A DNA stretch of 64,000 nt from Chrysoperla carnea (Eukaryota > Arthropoda > Insecta > Neuroptera > Chrysopidae), in the NCBI RefSeq assembly GCF_905475395.1, contig NC_058338.1, positions 46,907,935-46,971,934 on the forward strand, given 5' to 3'. The translations under genes and the position numbers were made by a program. The notes under the pieces are model-generated. The model was not told the origin of the DNA, made no database searches, and saw only the letters and a program-made list of their open reading frames with translations. Numbering within the stretch: the stretch's first letter is position 1; the number at the start of each line of letters is the position of its first letter. Positions 1-12,400 of this stretch are shown here, piece after piece.

Positions 1-3000
1 GATTGGCTTCTCGAAACTGACGCCGAGGACGAAGTTTGTTGGTTATTTTTCCAATCATTTACAATTTCTTGTTGTACATCACTAGGTAATTCACTAAAAA
101 CTGTTGGATCCACACCAGGCGGGCAATCTAGGACTTCATTTTCATTGATTCTTTCCATTGAATTCAACCGTAACTCAGCTACTCGTAATTTACTAGGAGA
201 TGGTGAATCCATTGGCGATGATAAACAACGACGTTTTGCAAAAAAACTTTCAATTTTGGATTTTTTCGGTGATGGCTCTACTTCAGATTCTGATCCATCT
301 GTTTCTATTATATTTGTTCGTCGTAACGATGTGTCAGGTACACTATCATCCATTGTAATTGATTCATTATTTTGTAAATTTGTAACGGCTTGTACAGTAA
401 CATTTTTCATTAAAAATGAAGCTATTGTATTTTTATTATTTAATCGATCCAAAAATTTTGTAAACGATAGACCTAATAACGTGATATGAAATGGTTTATT
501 AACATCAACTATTTTGTGAAATAATTTCATAATAATTAAAAGTATTTTCTTTTCGGATTTCTCCGTTAAAGTAGAAGTGAAATTTGTAAAAATTGAGGGA
601 GGAATACTTGTTTGTTTTTGTTCTCGATGGCTAGTTTGAGATTTATCAAATTTTCGTACTGTAACTTTCAGCGTAGTTGGAATACGACCGTCTTTTGCAA
701 CTAATTCAATTAATCGTGTTAATAATTGTTTAAATTTTATTTCTACTTCCGATTTTCCATTAATATTTCGACAACTATCTTCTAAACCAATACTTAATGG
801 TTTTCCACTAGATTTCACTGGACTAGGATCATATCCACGACATAAATTTACAATTTTCGCCGTAGATTCTTTCCCAAGTAATTCTTGTAATTTATCTGTT
901 GGATAGTCTAATACTTCAGGAATTGTTTGGATACCTAGAGTTTTAATTACCTCATAGGTTTTATAACCAATTCCTGGTATACTACGAATACTTTTTAAGC
1001 TTCTCAAAAAACCTTGAACATTTTCTGGAAATAACACAGTTTGTTGATTCGGTTTATGTGTACTGCCAACTAATTTCGCTAACATTTTATTATAGGATAT
1101 GCCTGCACAAGTTGTAAGACCAAGATCTGTGAAAATTTTTTGTCGTATTTCATTCGCTATTTGAGTTCCTATTGATAATCGTTGCCGACAACCACAATAA
1201 CATAATTCATTCATATTTTCTTGTTCTAAATTTTCATATTTATTACCAATTATATCAAACTTTTCGTTTACTAATTTTTCTTTTGCAAGGATTGATACAT
1301 CAATAAAATTTTCATCTAAACCTAATTTTTCCACAGCCTGTGAATATTTTCGTATGGTTTCGTGTACTTTTGAAGACATCTCACGATAATCTTTTAAATC
1401 TTCACCATTAGCTAAAAGTTGTATTAAAGATTTAATAAATAAGATATTTATTTTGAAAAGTTTTAAGGATGTTATGAATACATAAAATAAAATTGGACGT
1501 AGAATCGGTTCAAGCAAACGCTTGCTAGATGATATAAACTAAATATGGTTTAAACTAGAAAGTTTCGTTTGATGTGTAAATTGGTAGGTCGCATCTACTT
1601 TACACTGTGTCTATATGTTTTGGTTAACCATTTCACTAAAAAAGGATAAGGTCGCCTTTATAAAAATACATATCAAGTTCAAGTTTTTCAAAAACAAACT
1701 ATATCTATAGTAGGGGAGCCCAAGAGGGGATTTGTGTAGTTACTCGAGCACGTCAGATTAAGACATGGGGGGTTCCTTGGACTTTCCTCAGTACCTCCAC
1801 CAAATATTAGTCCTAAATACGGGGGGACCTACGTAGAGCAGATGGTCAGATTAGTAAAAACAAAATTGCGATAGGTAAATTAACTCGAGCGCGTCAGATT
1901 ATGATATGGTGGGTTAATTACATGATAAAAAATGTACATTCCAATAATCTGATGATTTAAGCGAGACGAAAAGAAATGGGAAGCTTGCAAAGTTGCGTTA
2001 TCCGTAGTACCTCGAGCGCGATCAAAATTTTTCAGATTATTGAAATTTACACTTTTTATCATGTAATTAATGGTAGGTTAACCCACCATATCATAATCTG
2101 ACGCGCTCTAGTTAATTTACCTATCGCAATTTTGTTTTTACTAATCTGACCGTCTGCCCTACGCGGTTCCCCCCATATTTAGGGCTAATATTTGGTGAAG
2201 ATACTGAGGAAGGTCCAAGGAACCCCCCATGTCTTAATCTGACGCGCTCGAGTAAATACACAAATCCCCTCTTGGGCTTCCCTACTACTAGAACTATGCT
2301 TACAAATGATTTTAAGATTTTGAAACATGTTTGTTCATAATTTAGCCATATTATTTAAAAAAGACTTTATAATATTATTGAGCAAAGTTTAACCTTGCAA
2401 AGATTGATATGATTTTTTTTAGATGTGCTAGATGATTTTAAGATAGCCGATGTTTTCGATGCTTTTTATTCTTACGGGATCACGTAAATTCCAGTGGAGA
2501 GCTTTATACAAATTTAATTTCAACAAACAAATTCGAAAAAAGTGAAATTCTCTACAAGAACAGTTTCAGCATTTTTCGTATTTTAAATAAATGTACGCAA
2601 GAGTTTTATGTATTTTTTATGTGCCTGTAAGTATTTTATATGTTTTTATATGTAACTAGACGAGTAAATTTTATTTCGATTTTCATTTTATCTTGCCCAG
2701 TACTACAATAACCCACAGCTAAAATCTGCCGCAAGCAAAACCGTAATCAAGCCGACTTATTTTAACCTTTTTAAAACTGATAGCAATATTCATTCTTATT
2801 CTTCAAAAATTAATACGTCATCGATAAATCTTTATGATAGACTGGTAATTTTCTAACAATATTTACGATAGAATATTCAAAGAATCATCAATATTTTGCA
2901 TTTTTAGGTTATAATCTTTTAGTTTATTAAAAAATAATTTTTAAATTACCTAGTACGAGTTCCGGGCATAGTTTTTTTGCTTCCACAATTTGCATACATT

Positions 3001-3190
3001 TTTTAATTCCATATTCTCTGGCAATATAATTCGATGTGACCACAATATTCTTTTGTTGAATACCTAATGGTACATTTTTTAAATTTGGATTTTTTAGTAT
3101 TTCAACTTGTGCATAAAAACAATCGATATCAATGTGAATAATGGTCCGTGAATGTTCTTCCATAGGATTTTCGAAATTTTCATGATCCAT
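1..3190 (-). CDS. POLI: DNA polymerase iota (Y-family translesion polymerase), 3' end cut by window edge
   Basis: Coding exons on the minus strand are 3190-2950 and 1411 to the left edge. The donor GTAATT follows 2950, the acceptor TTTTAG precedes 1411, and the frame is kept (phase 1). Y-family polymerases insert bases opposite damaged template in the nucleus. Visible motifs are HIDIDCFYAQVE (metal-binding Asp about residue 21), the PLGIQQK and VVTSNYIAREYG finger region, and LDENFID (catalytic Asp-Glu about 113-114). These are followed by AGISYNKMLAKL and the helix-hairpin SIPGIGYKTYEVI. After the little-finger domain comes KSKIESFF, which resembles a PCNA-binding PIP box with Lys in place of Gln. 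Near the edge, DPTVFSELPSDVQQEI is a typical ubiquitin-binding motif (UBM) with its Leu-Pro core. NGEDL at the start of exon 2 and the UBM favour Pol iota over eta, which normally carries a UBZ finger. No stop codon appears before the edge. The intron (1412-2949) carries a long inverted repeat. Confidence 0.92.
1709..2287. repeat. Long inverted repeat (foldback/MITE-like) in the Pol iota intron
   Basis: Left arm about 1709-1940 and right arm about 2042-2287 are near-perfect reverse complements, with a loop of about 100 bases. The outer ends read AGTAGGGGAGCCCAAGAGGG and its complement. A submotif CTCGAGCGCGTCAGATTA recurs inside each arm and, degenerate, in the loop. No transposase reading frame is present, so it is non-autonomous. 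The superfamily is not identified, and no convincing target-site duplication longer than 2-3 bases is visible. Confidence 0.85.
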
Positions 3191-3980
3191 GATTTATTTG
3201 TTCTCTCATATATTTAAAAATTGATTGATTCGATTCATCAAATCATCCATAATAATTATTTTACTAAATTATTTTGCCGATTATAATGTATGCTGTTATG
3301 ATATTCGGTTAATAAACACCTGTAATACCCGAAACTTAATTGATTGTTTTGTCATATGAGAAAATTAAGAATTATAATGACAATGACACAGTTAGATAAA
3401 CTTCATGTCTTTAAAAACAAGGCTTGACATGAAAGATATGACGTCATAAATCGAAGCCAATCATTAACCTCTAAAATGAATTTTTATTTTATGTCTATCG
3501 GAGAGCTGATAACGAAAGTTTCATGAAGTGTTTGATGCATCATGAAATTTTATGTATCTACTGGAAATTTCTTTATTTTTATTTATTTTATGTATCTACT
3601 GGAAAGCTGGGCAGGTATACCTGTGTCGGTCTAACCCACCTGTTACACCAATTACTGCACATAATATAAAGGTGTAAAAAAACTAGGACCAAAAAAAATG
3701 TTTGATTCAGAGGCCAACAAAGATTAATAAGTTTTGCACCTGTGATAATCCAAAATTTTACAACCGTGCATGAATAGGTTTCACATTTCCAATTTCAAGG
3801 GGTAGAATTGAAAAAATTTAAGTTTTTCGAATTATCCTCTTAATTTGCAGTTATTCTGCGTTGAATGCAAAAAACCGCATCTTTCTAGCATAAAAAGTAG
3901 GTGGTTTTGATGATGGTTTTGAAAATAACTTCTATAATTTGAAGGAATTCCCCACCAAATGTAAAAAAAAACATCTTTCT

Positions 3981-4028
3981 AGCATGAATAGAAGTCAAAA
4001 GGATAGCATGAATAGAAGTCAAAAGGAT
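3981..4028. repeat. Two tandem copies of a 24-bp unit
   Basis: The unit starting AGCATGAATAGAAGTCAAAA occurs at 3981-4004 and again at 4005-4028 without a mismatch. A related, diverged CATCTTTCTAGCAT segment lies just upstream (about 3884) and again at about 3972, so the tandem pair sits in a slightly larger duplicated stretch. Confidence 0.75.
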
Positions 4029-5615
4029 AGCAGGTATTAAGCGTCGAATGCAAAAACTGTATCCTCGTGAATAATGAAAAAACTAATGTTTTCTGATTTT
4101 TGTCGTAGATTAGAAACTCAGGGTTTTATATTTAGATTACTGTATAATATTTCTACTAAGACCTTACAGAGAAGAAAGGCTGCGGAAGTTTAAAAATTTT
4201 CTATTATTAATTTAGATTAAAACTTAAATTTAACCTCGAAATTTTATAGCTTTACAAACCAGAAAATACAAATAAATACAAATTATTTGGAGACTCCGAA
4301 GAAAATTTTGATTATAGACATTTTTGTTTTTCAAGTTTAAGAAATGTTATATATTATTTCCCTTGGGTGCGGAATCTTATTCAAATGTTTATAGGATATA
4401 AAAACTTTTCTGGTTTTAATTATATTTAGGAAGGGCTAAGGATAAAAATGACAGTCTCTGATTGCTATGTAGTGGATCATATGAAACCATATGAAACAGC
4501 CTTGCTTTATTTAATACCTGCATAAGAATATTCTCTACAAGCACTACATCTAAATATAATTCGGCATCACAGATAAAAGTTCGACTGTCCGACATGTATT
4601 GATGTTTGCATAGAATTGACTGCTATTTTTGAGTTTTGATTGTTTTATACATATTTTAAAACTATAAAAGTAAAAATGTTCGAAAAAAGTTTAACAAATA
4701 TTTATAAATGTTACAAATCAAAATGAGAATTTAAATAGTGTTTTGATATTTGTGAAAAATAATTCAAGTAAGTAAAAATACAATTGAGTTTAAGGTTAAA
4801 CTCCTTAGAAATATCTTAAAATTCTAAAATTCATTTAAACATTAAGCATGTAATTTGCTTGAAAGTAGTTTTTTAAACATGTAAACGTCCAATATATTAA
4901 TTCTTAATTTATTTTTTAGATTAGTACCATTATTAATTGGATGCACAAAAATAAACCTGCTTCTTATAAGGTAAGTGACAATGTCACGTCTGGTAAATCA
5001 TTTTGATTTTTTGAATATTATTTTATTTATTTATTCGAAAATCCGTAAGGTAATTATTTTCGACAGTGCAACTACCACTTAATATTATTATTTGTTTTTC
5101 GAAATTAAATTTTTCTTTTTAGAAAAGAATACCAATAAAACATAATGATATCAAAAGAATATGACACTAAATTATATTGGTTCATATTTCTACGGTAACC
5201 AAATCTATTAAATCAATATAGACGCTAAAAAGATAAAAATTTGAGAAGCGTTTGTTCTGATTGCGCCTAACATCTTTTTCATCTACGAAAATCAATAACA
5301 TGTTAACAATTAAACAACAAATTCAAAAATCATTGTCTGACATACGCCCGAAAGGCATTTGTCGCTCGACATGTTGAAATTACATTTTTTTAGGGTATTA
5401 GGCAACGAACATCAGCATTTGCTGTTCTAATCGTTGAAAACAAATGCCGAAAATTGTTGAATTTTTTAGGAATTTAGGAAGCAAAAATTTCTTGTCTTTT
5501 GCTATTTTTATAGCGATTGAGAGTGCTCAATAGCATCTTCAACGTATAATCAAAAAAATAAAGCTTGCCACTCAATTAAAAATTTCTCGGTTCACCTGAA
5601 AAAAGAGTGACAGAT

Positions 5616-6127
5616 AGTCGTAAGATCCGGCATTAGAAAAATATTCCCTCATCTGTTAATTGATGAAAATAGCATTGAATATGTTGATTTCAATATAAAC
5701 AGTTCATGAATGTAATATCTGCCAGGGTAGTCCGGGTGCTATTAATATTAATTAATTAATAATGAATTATTTTATAATTTTGTTCTTTTGCATGTTAATA
5801 GAATTTCACTAGTACTATACCATAGAATATTACCCTATAAATCTTATTATAAAAGGCAGCTTCACTTACCTGCTAACATCTGGCTGCAGGTAAACGTAGC
5901 AGTAACAAACAGCACTGCCTGTTATAATACGTTTTATAGGGCAAAGTTCTATGGTATGGCACTTGTGAAATTCTACTAACACTAGAACGAGAACAAAATT
6001 ATAAAATAATTGATTATTAATTAATTTATTGATTAATTAAAAGTGCTTATATTGTGATGAACCTATTTAATGCTATTTAATCAATTAGTAAATGAGAGAA
6101 TATTTTTCTAATGCCGTATCTTAGACA
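5616..6127. repeat. Long palindrome (foldback element) of about 510 bp
   Basis: The ends (CGTAAGATCCGGCATTAGAA on the left; TTCTAATGCCGTATCTTAG on the right) and nearly all sequence inward are reverse complements. The centre is near 5870-5890 and there is almost no loop. The arms include matching ATAATTTTGTTCT / AGAACAAAATTAT and CTATACCATAGAA / TTCTATGGTAT blocks. A 63-codon frame at 5788-5979 is a by-product of the repeat, not a gene. Confidence 0.82.
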
Positions 6128-8228
6128 AAAAAAAAAGTTATTAACCGTGCTTCAATGTTTAGCCTCGCAAAAATACATGTCAGCGCTGTCGTATTTTTCT
6201 AAGGTTATTTATAAATAAACGCTTTGCTTAACAAGCGATATTTTCATCATTTTAAATGGAAAAATATTGTGAAGTTTCAGAAGTTTATGGATTAGTTGTT
6301 AATATTTTTCCCAAATGTTTATTATTTCTCATCTGCAGTTTGCCATAACGATTATGGTTAAAACGTGGTTGCTTTAAAAGTTAAATTTTTTGTATAAATT
6401 CTAGAACTTTAAAATCTTATTAGAAATATATCTGTGACATAGAAAACTTGATGTAATTGTATTTTTTATTTACAATTGTTGTATGTTTAATTGTTTTGCA
6501 AAGTGAAATTCATTACTCCATTGTTGGTGGACGAACCAACCCACAAGTCAATAAGTTTTCTTCGGTAACGCAACATAACCTTAAAGGTAATTTGTTCTTG
6601 GTTACCAAAATTTGTTTCTTTTAAAGTAAAAGATTATTTTTTGTGAACGTCAGAAAAAACTGAATGATTTTGTGATTTTCTTACTGTTGAATGGAAAGGT
6701 AACATGCCTAACAAGGAAATTTATTTTTACACCATATACTTAGAACTTTAAAATGTAATAAAACACATAAAAATATATACAAAATGCCTTTCTACCAGTA
6801 TATTTATGAATAAAAATCGATAGATATTAATTTTTTACTTCAAAAATTATCTAATTGGTAATATATTGTAATTTATTTTTCATTTCACCTGCGAATACCC
6901 ACCCCTACATTTGTCTTGGAGCGATAATTCTATATTTTAAAATCTTTCATTTAATTCTTTTCCTTCGTCAATAACGCCCCCCCCCCCACCATTACCCCAA
7001 TATTAATCACTAGGAACAATTGTGACTTCAACATTTAAAAAATTTTCACTCAATTTTTTCTAAGTCAATTAAACACCACCCCCCAATCAGTAACACATTA
7101 TTCTTAATCGAATGCCGATAAAACCAATTCGTGTACATATATGCAATTGTCTTTGTCAAAAATTATTAAATGATTAATTTACAAGGTTTAATTATGATTA
7201 TAAATTTTAGAAAGATTTTTCTTTAAAAAAAAAATTGAAAATTAATTTTTTTTTTCAGTTAATTAAAAATTATTTAAGAGCTTTCTGTTATAAACTTACA
7301 TGCTATTATGCAAATATTCGTGAATTAAACTTTTGAAAGTATTTTTTATCATTTAATTTATGAAATTTAAATTTCATGTTACTAGTGATTTTTAAACTTT
7401 AAGATTTTGAATTCGGTTACCAATTATTGTATGCATTACAGTTTCGATCGTCTGAATTTTATAATTTTTAAACAGCTATATTACTTTTTTAGAAGAGTTT
7501 ATAATGAAAAATATTTTTTTTTCAATTTTTATACAGGTTTTAAATCTTGAGAGCATTATTTAAAACGTTACAAAATTTTTAAGGGAATTATTTAACGTTG
7601 TTATCAAAAATATTGAATTTATTAAAAGTTTATTTTTATTTTTTAATTATTTGAATTTTATATGAAATGTTTTTTTTTTTTTAATTTATACAAGACTTGA
7701 AATATTTATAAGAGACAAAATTTACTTATTTTTAAACATTTTTTAACATCTGTGATTTTAAAAAAACCCTACACAGTTAGAAATTATTCCCAAAAATAGT
7801 ACAGTATTATAAACCGTTTAAGTGAAATGTGAGAAATTTACTCCATTACGCGTTGATATTGCGATAAAAGTTTTAAATTAATAACCATACATTTATTTTT
7901 TTCTAATTTTAAATGTACAAAAAACATTAGCTTAAGTTAAGCTATTTTTTTTATTTTCTATTGATATTGTGGATAACAACAAAGTTGACAAAGTCAACTG
8001 TCTCCAAAATTACACCCAAAGTTGATGTTTGGCATCAAGCTTCTTTGTGTTGTTGTACTTATCCGAGCAAGGCGAGTTTTTAAGTGACTAATTTTCAATG
8101 AAAAAATAATTGGATATTTGGGTTAAATATGGTTTTTAATTCAATAATCGTCCGGCTATTTCCATTATTTACACAAACCTGAAGTAAATCAACAAGGCTT
8201 ATTTTGCTTAATACATCCTTGTAAAAGA

Positions 8229-8811
8229 AAAAGACCCCGCAATATTAGATAGGAAAATGGCTTTCTGTGAAACTTTTTCTAACCCAAAATGTTCTTTGGA
8301 TCATTCTGATCAAAAGTTCACACGGTCACAAAAATTTTTAACGAGTAGTTTTCGAGCTACAGGTGATCAAAGCTACGAATATATTATAGTTTTAGTGTAT
8401 GACTAGCAAAATGGCTTTCTGTGAAACTTTTTCAAACCGCCCCCAAAATGTTCTTCGGATCATTCCGATCAAAGGGCAATCAAAGCTACACATACATTAT
8501 AGTTATATAGTCCGTAGCTCGAAAACAAGTCGTTAAAATTTTTTATGGCCACGGGAGTTTTTGATCAGAACGTGCCGAAGAACATTTTGGGGGCGGTTGA
8601 AAAAGTTTCACAGAAAACCATTTTCCTAGTCATATAGATACTATAAATATAATATAAGGGTAGTTTTGATCACCCGTAGCTCGAAAACTACTCGTTAAAA
8701 AGTTTTGTGACCGTGAGAGCTTTTGATCAGAATAATCCAAAGAACATTTTAGGGGAGCTAGAAAAAGTTTCACAGAAATCCATTTTCCTATATAACATTG
8801 CGAGGTCCTTC
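8229..8811. repeat. Nested foldback repeat: two direct plus two inverted units
   Basis: A unit of roughly 120-150 bp beginning AAAATGGCTTTCTGTGAAAC appears forward at about 8253 and 8408. It appears reverse-complemented ending at about 8630 and 8789, where GTTTCACAGAAA..CCATTTTCC marks the ends. The outer flanks AAGACCCCGCAAT and ATTGCGAGGTCCTT also pair. The whole element can fold into one long hairpin. No transposase is present. A 65-codon frame at 8707-8904 is a chance reading through one unit. Confidence 0.8.
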
Positions 8812-9439
8812 ATGAAGTATGGTATTAATGGAAGATTGCTATACTTCCATGCAAAATCAGGAAGTGTTACAACTGAATCCAACAATGACAATATTATTTC
8901 ATAACAGTTTTACAAAAGGTATTTTATTCAATTGAAACATTCTCTTACGACTTACCATGCGTGGAATGAATGAACTGAAATAAAGGTTGTTTTCTTTGAA
9001 CTTGCCAAGAAAAGTGAAAAACTAGCTGTGCTCAGATAAGTTTTGAAATAAAGCTTTAAGCTTTTGGTGCTATTTTGGAAGTAGACAATTTATATTCATT
9101 GAATTAACTACTTGAGGTCAAAAGTTCACTGCTTTAAGGAAGATACATCATGTTTTCCAAGTTTTATGTGTATAAGTTTAGATTTGGAAAATATTGAAAT
9201 TTTTGAAGTACTTTAAATTGAGCATTCTATTTTGTGCAAGAAAACTCGACTAAAAAGTTTTATATCTCTCATCTTCTTCAGCCCATGATTAGTTTTACTT
9301 TTATTGTCAAAATTTATTTTATCTAATTATAATATGTCTAATTAAATATTTCAAATCGGAAAGCGCATCATGCGTCTTCCCTTTTATGCCCGTTAATTTA
9401 GTATATATGTAATAGCTACTTTAAGGCCGACGTGAAATA

Positions 9440-12400
9440 ATGTCGTGGCCCACTACATGGAACACTGCAACTTCATGGCCGGTGAATCAAGCATCAACAA
9501 CCGTAAATACTGCGGCAATAGTGCCAAATGCGGTCACAAATCCAGTACCAACACCTGGTACTATAACTGTAAACCCGACACAATATACAGCTGAACAATG
9601 GGCAACGATGCAACAACAAAATTGGCAACAATGGATGCAATGGCAACAGCAATATCAGCAATGGCAACAACAATATGGTGAACAGGTAATAGAACAATTG
9701 ATTACAGTATAATAGATCAGGCGTTAAGTATTATTTTATGATTTATAGAGTGAGTCAACTTCAATTCTTCCAACAACTCTTTTGTGGTTTAATTATTTTT
9801 ACTCTACTGTTTTCTCTACAAAAGTCCTCTTAACAGGAGTGTTTTCTTTCAAAAATTTGAAACATTTCTAGTTTATTGGCTGGTTTTAAAATATTTACAA
9901 ATCTATTTTTTCTAATTAGAAGATTAATACGAATTATCAATTGTCAACAAAACGATTTTTTAATACATGGTGCATAAGTAATTTCTTTCCGTGCGACAAA
10001 TAGTATACTGCGTGTTCAACAAGTAAAATTGTCACATTCAATGGACAGTTATTTATTTACCTTTACATGTAAAAAGCACCGTGAGAGAGACCTAATCCCA
10101 CATTCGTAAAAAATTGTGTGTAAACGATTTATACGTTTTCGAATTATTCGACTTTCAAGTTATACGTATGGGATGATTATTGACTTTAATTGATTGATAT
10201 TAAAAGATCAAATAAATCAAAGCACTCATTTTTCAAAATATTTATCGTTTTAAGTAACAGTTTTTTTTTTTATATCTTATACATAATTAAAAAATTTTTG
10301 TATTGCCACTCTACTATCAAAACGAACAATTTTGTTTGCTTAATACTAATCTCTTATAATTTTGAAATGCCATATACTTTACGACTGATCTATAATATAC
10401 TAAGTTTGTTATGTAATCAATTAACTTGTCAATTCTATTACAGTATCAGAAATCAATGAGTGCATTACAAACAGCTGCACAAACTACGACACCTGTTGTA
10501 CCTCCGACAATACTTCCAACGCAAGCACTTCAAACGACTCCGGTCGTTGCGCCAGTTCAACCTCCCCTTCCAGTTGCACCAGTAGCTCAACCATTTGCAA
10601 CACAACCACCATTGCCATTTGCAACTACAGTTGCCCCACCACCACCCTTACCTGAAACTAAACCTCCACCCCCACCTGAACAACAACAAACAACAACTTT
10701 CAATTATTCTCAGCCTCCACCCACAATGAATATGCAATCCTTAAATTTTAATAAACCTCCCCCTAGTGTTAATACTTCAATGTACTCTAAACCACCCCCT
10801 CCTATTGCTCCAAATTCTGGATCCAAAGGTGATCAAACAAATAAACCACCACCTAGTTTATTATCTTTAAAAGTTGATAAACCTGCGTTTGATGATCCAC
10901 AATCAATGCAAAATAAACGAAAAAATAACGATGATTCTTACGACGACCCAAGTCCAGTAAAAAATCCCCGCTTGTCTGCTGGTGGCTCATGGAATTCTGA
11001 TAATAATCAAGACAAAAAAGATGCTACTCCAAAAAAGAAACCAGCTAACCCGAATGAAATCACGGAAGCAGAACGAAAATTTGATGAACAATTTAAAGCT
11101 TGGGAAGAACAATTTAATAAATGGAAAGAACAAAATGCAAATCATCCTGATAAAGCACAATACAAAGAGTATGAAGCAAAATGGGAAGCTTGGCGAAATC
11201 AATTGTTGGAACGACGTGAACAAATGCGAAGAAAACGAATGGGTCTGACTGTTCCAAAGTCCGCTAGTAAAATAACCCCACCAGGTCTAATTAAGTCTGA
11301 ATTGCTTCAAACAACTAGTGAAAAAGTTGAAACAAAGAAATCTGAACCTAAAATAACTATACTTGAAGACAGAGTTGTGGTTCCCGAAAAGTATGATATC
11401 AGTGAACAAAATATGCAAAAGTTTGATGTATTTAATGAACCTCCTAAAGAACAACGCAAAAGACGAAATCGTTTGCTTAATGATTCAATGGAAAGTGAAT
11501 GTTCTGATTTAGAAATATCAAAAAGTCAAGAAAATTTAAATACTGAAGAAACCACTCCTTCCAATTTCGAGTTTCTAACAAAAAACGATGGAGGTATTCC
11601 TGGTTTAGATCTTGTTGAAAAAGAAGAAGAAAGTAAAGAAAATTCTACTGAAAAACCAAAAGCACCAGATTACGATGCCATATCAAGGGGTATAAATTCG
11701 ATTTTAGGTGATGAAAATCTCGTTAATATTATTTCTCTGGTATCAAAACAAAAGCAAGGACAAGCAGATAACTTTTCAGCAAGTAATGTTTCTAGTGGAA
11801 TTCCACCGACTAATTTATACCAACATGATTCAAATTCATTTACATCACTTCAAAAGCCTCCTCCATTTGACGCAACACGTGAGCCCCCTCCTTTTGGTAT
11901 ACATACACCAGGAAACTTCTTTCCTAATAATCCTGATTTTAATAAACCACCGCCACTGTTTGATCCAAAAGGTCCACCAGGAAATAATTTTGAGTATGAT
12001 CAAAACCAAAGAAATCGTCCGTTAGGTGTACCGCATAGTGGCCCACCATCTCAAGAAATACGTTCGCTATTTGACAATAGAATGCAATTTCAAAATCAAA
12101 ATGATAACAGATATTCTGGAAGAAATAATTATTTTGACGGACGACGATCTCCATCTCAGTTACAAAGACCACCACCTGTGGATAATTTTATCCAAAGAGA
12201 TCAACGATCAAATATATCACAAGAATCGCATAGCCAAGATAAAGATATGTTCAATCAATTTACTTCACAAAATCAAAATTTGGATCGAGGACCGTTTGGT
12301 GCAAACAAACCACCTTCTCTGTTAGACTTAAATATAACAAAACCACCAACTGGAAGTCCCTGGAACAAAAATGATAGTTTTAATCGATTTGATGAAGGAT

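Larger units (their letters stand above)
3191..9439. other. Intergenic region between Pol iota and YLPM1 (divergent genes)
   Basis: About 6.2 kb with no supportable coding exon. It must hold the promoters and 5' untranslated regions of both flanking genes, but I see no clear core promoter motif. It contains a small tandem repeat near 3.98 kb, two long inverted repeats (5.6-6.1 kb and 8.2-8.8 kb), and a poly-C run at about 6977-6987. The rest is A/T-rich and featureless to me. Confidence 0.6.

Noticed and set aside
145-489. Plus-strand frame of 114 codons at the left edge
   Set aside because: It is antisense to the Pol iota C-terminal exon, which has clear conserved motifs (PIP-like box, UBM) in the minus frame.
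5788-5979. 63-codon frame within the 5.6-6.1 kb palindrome
   Set aside because: It reads through a non-coding foldback element and crosses its centre.
6977-6987. Poly-C run
   Set aside because: A simple homopolymer with no associated gene or repeat; possibly partly a sequencing-length artefact.
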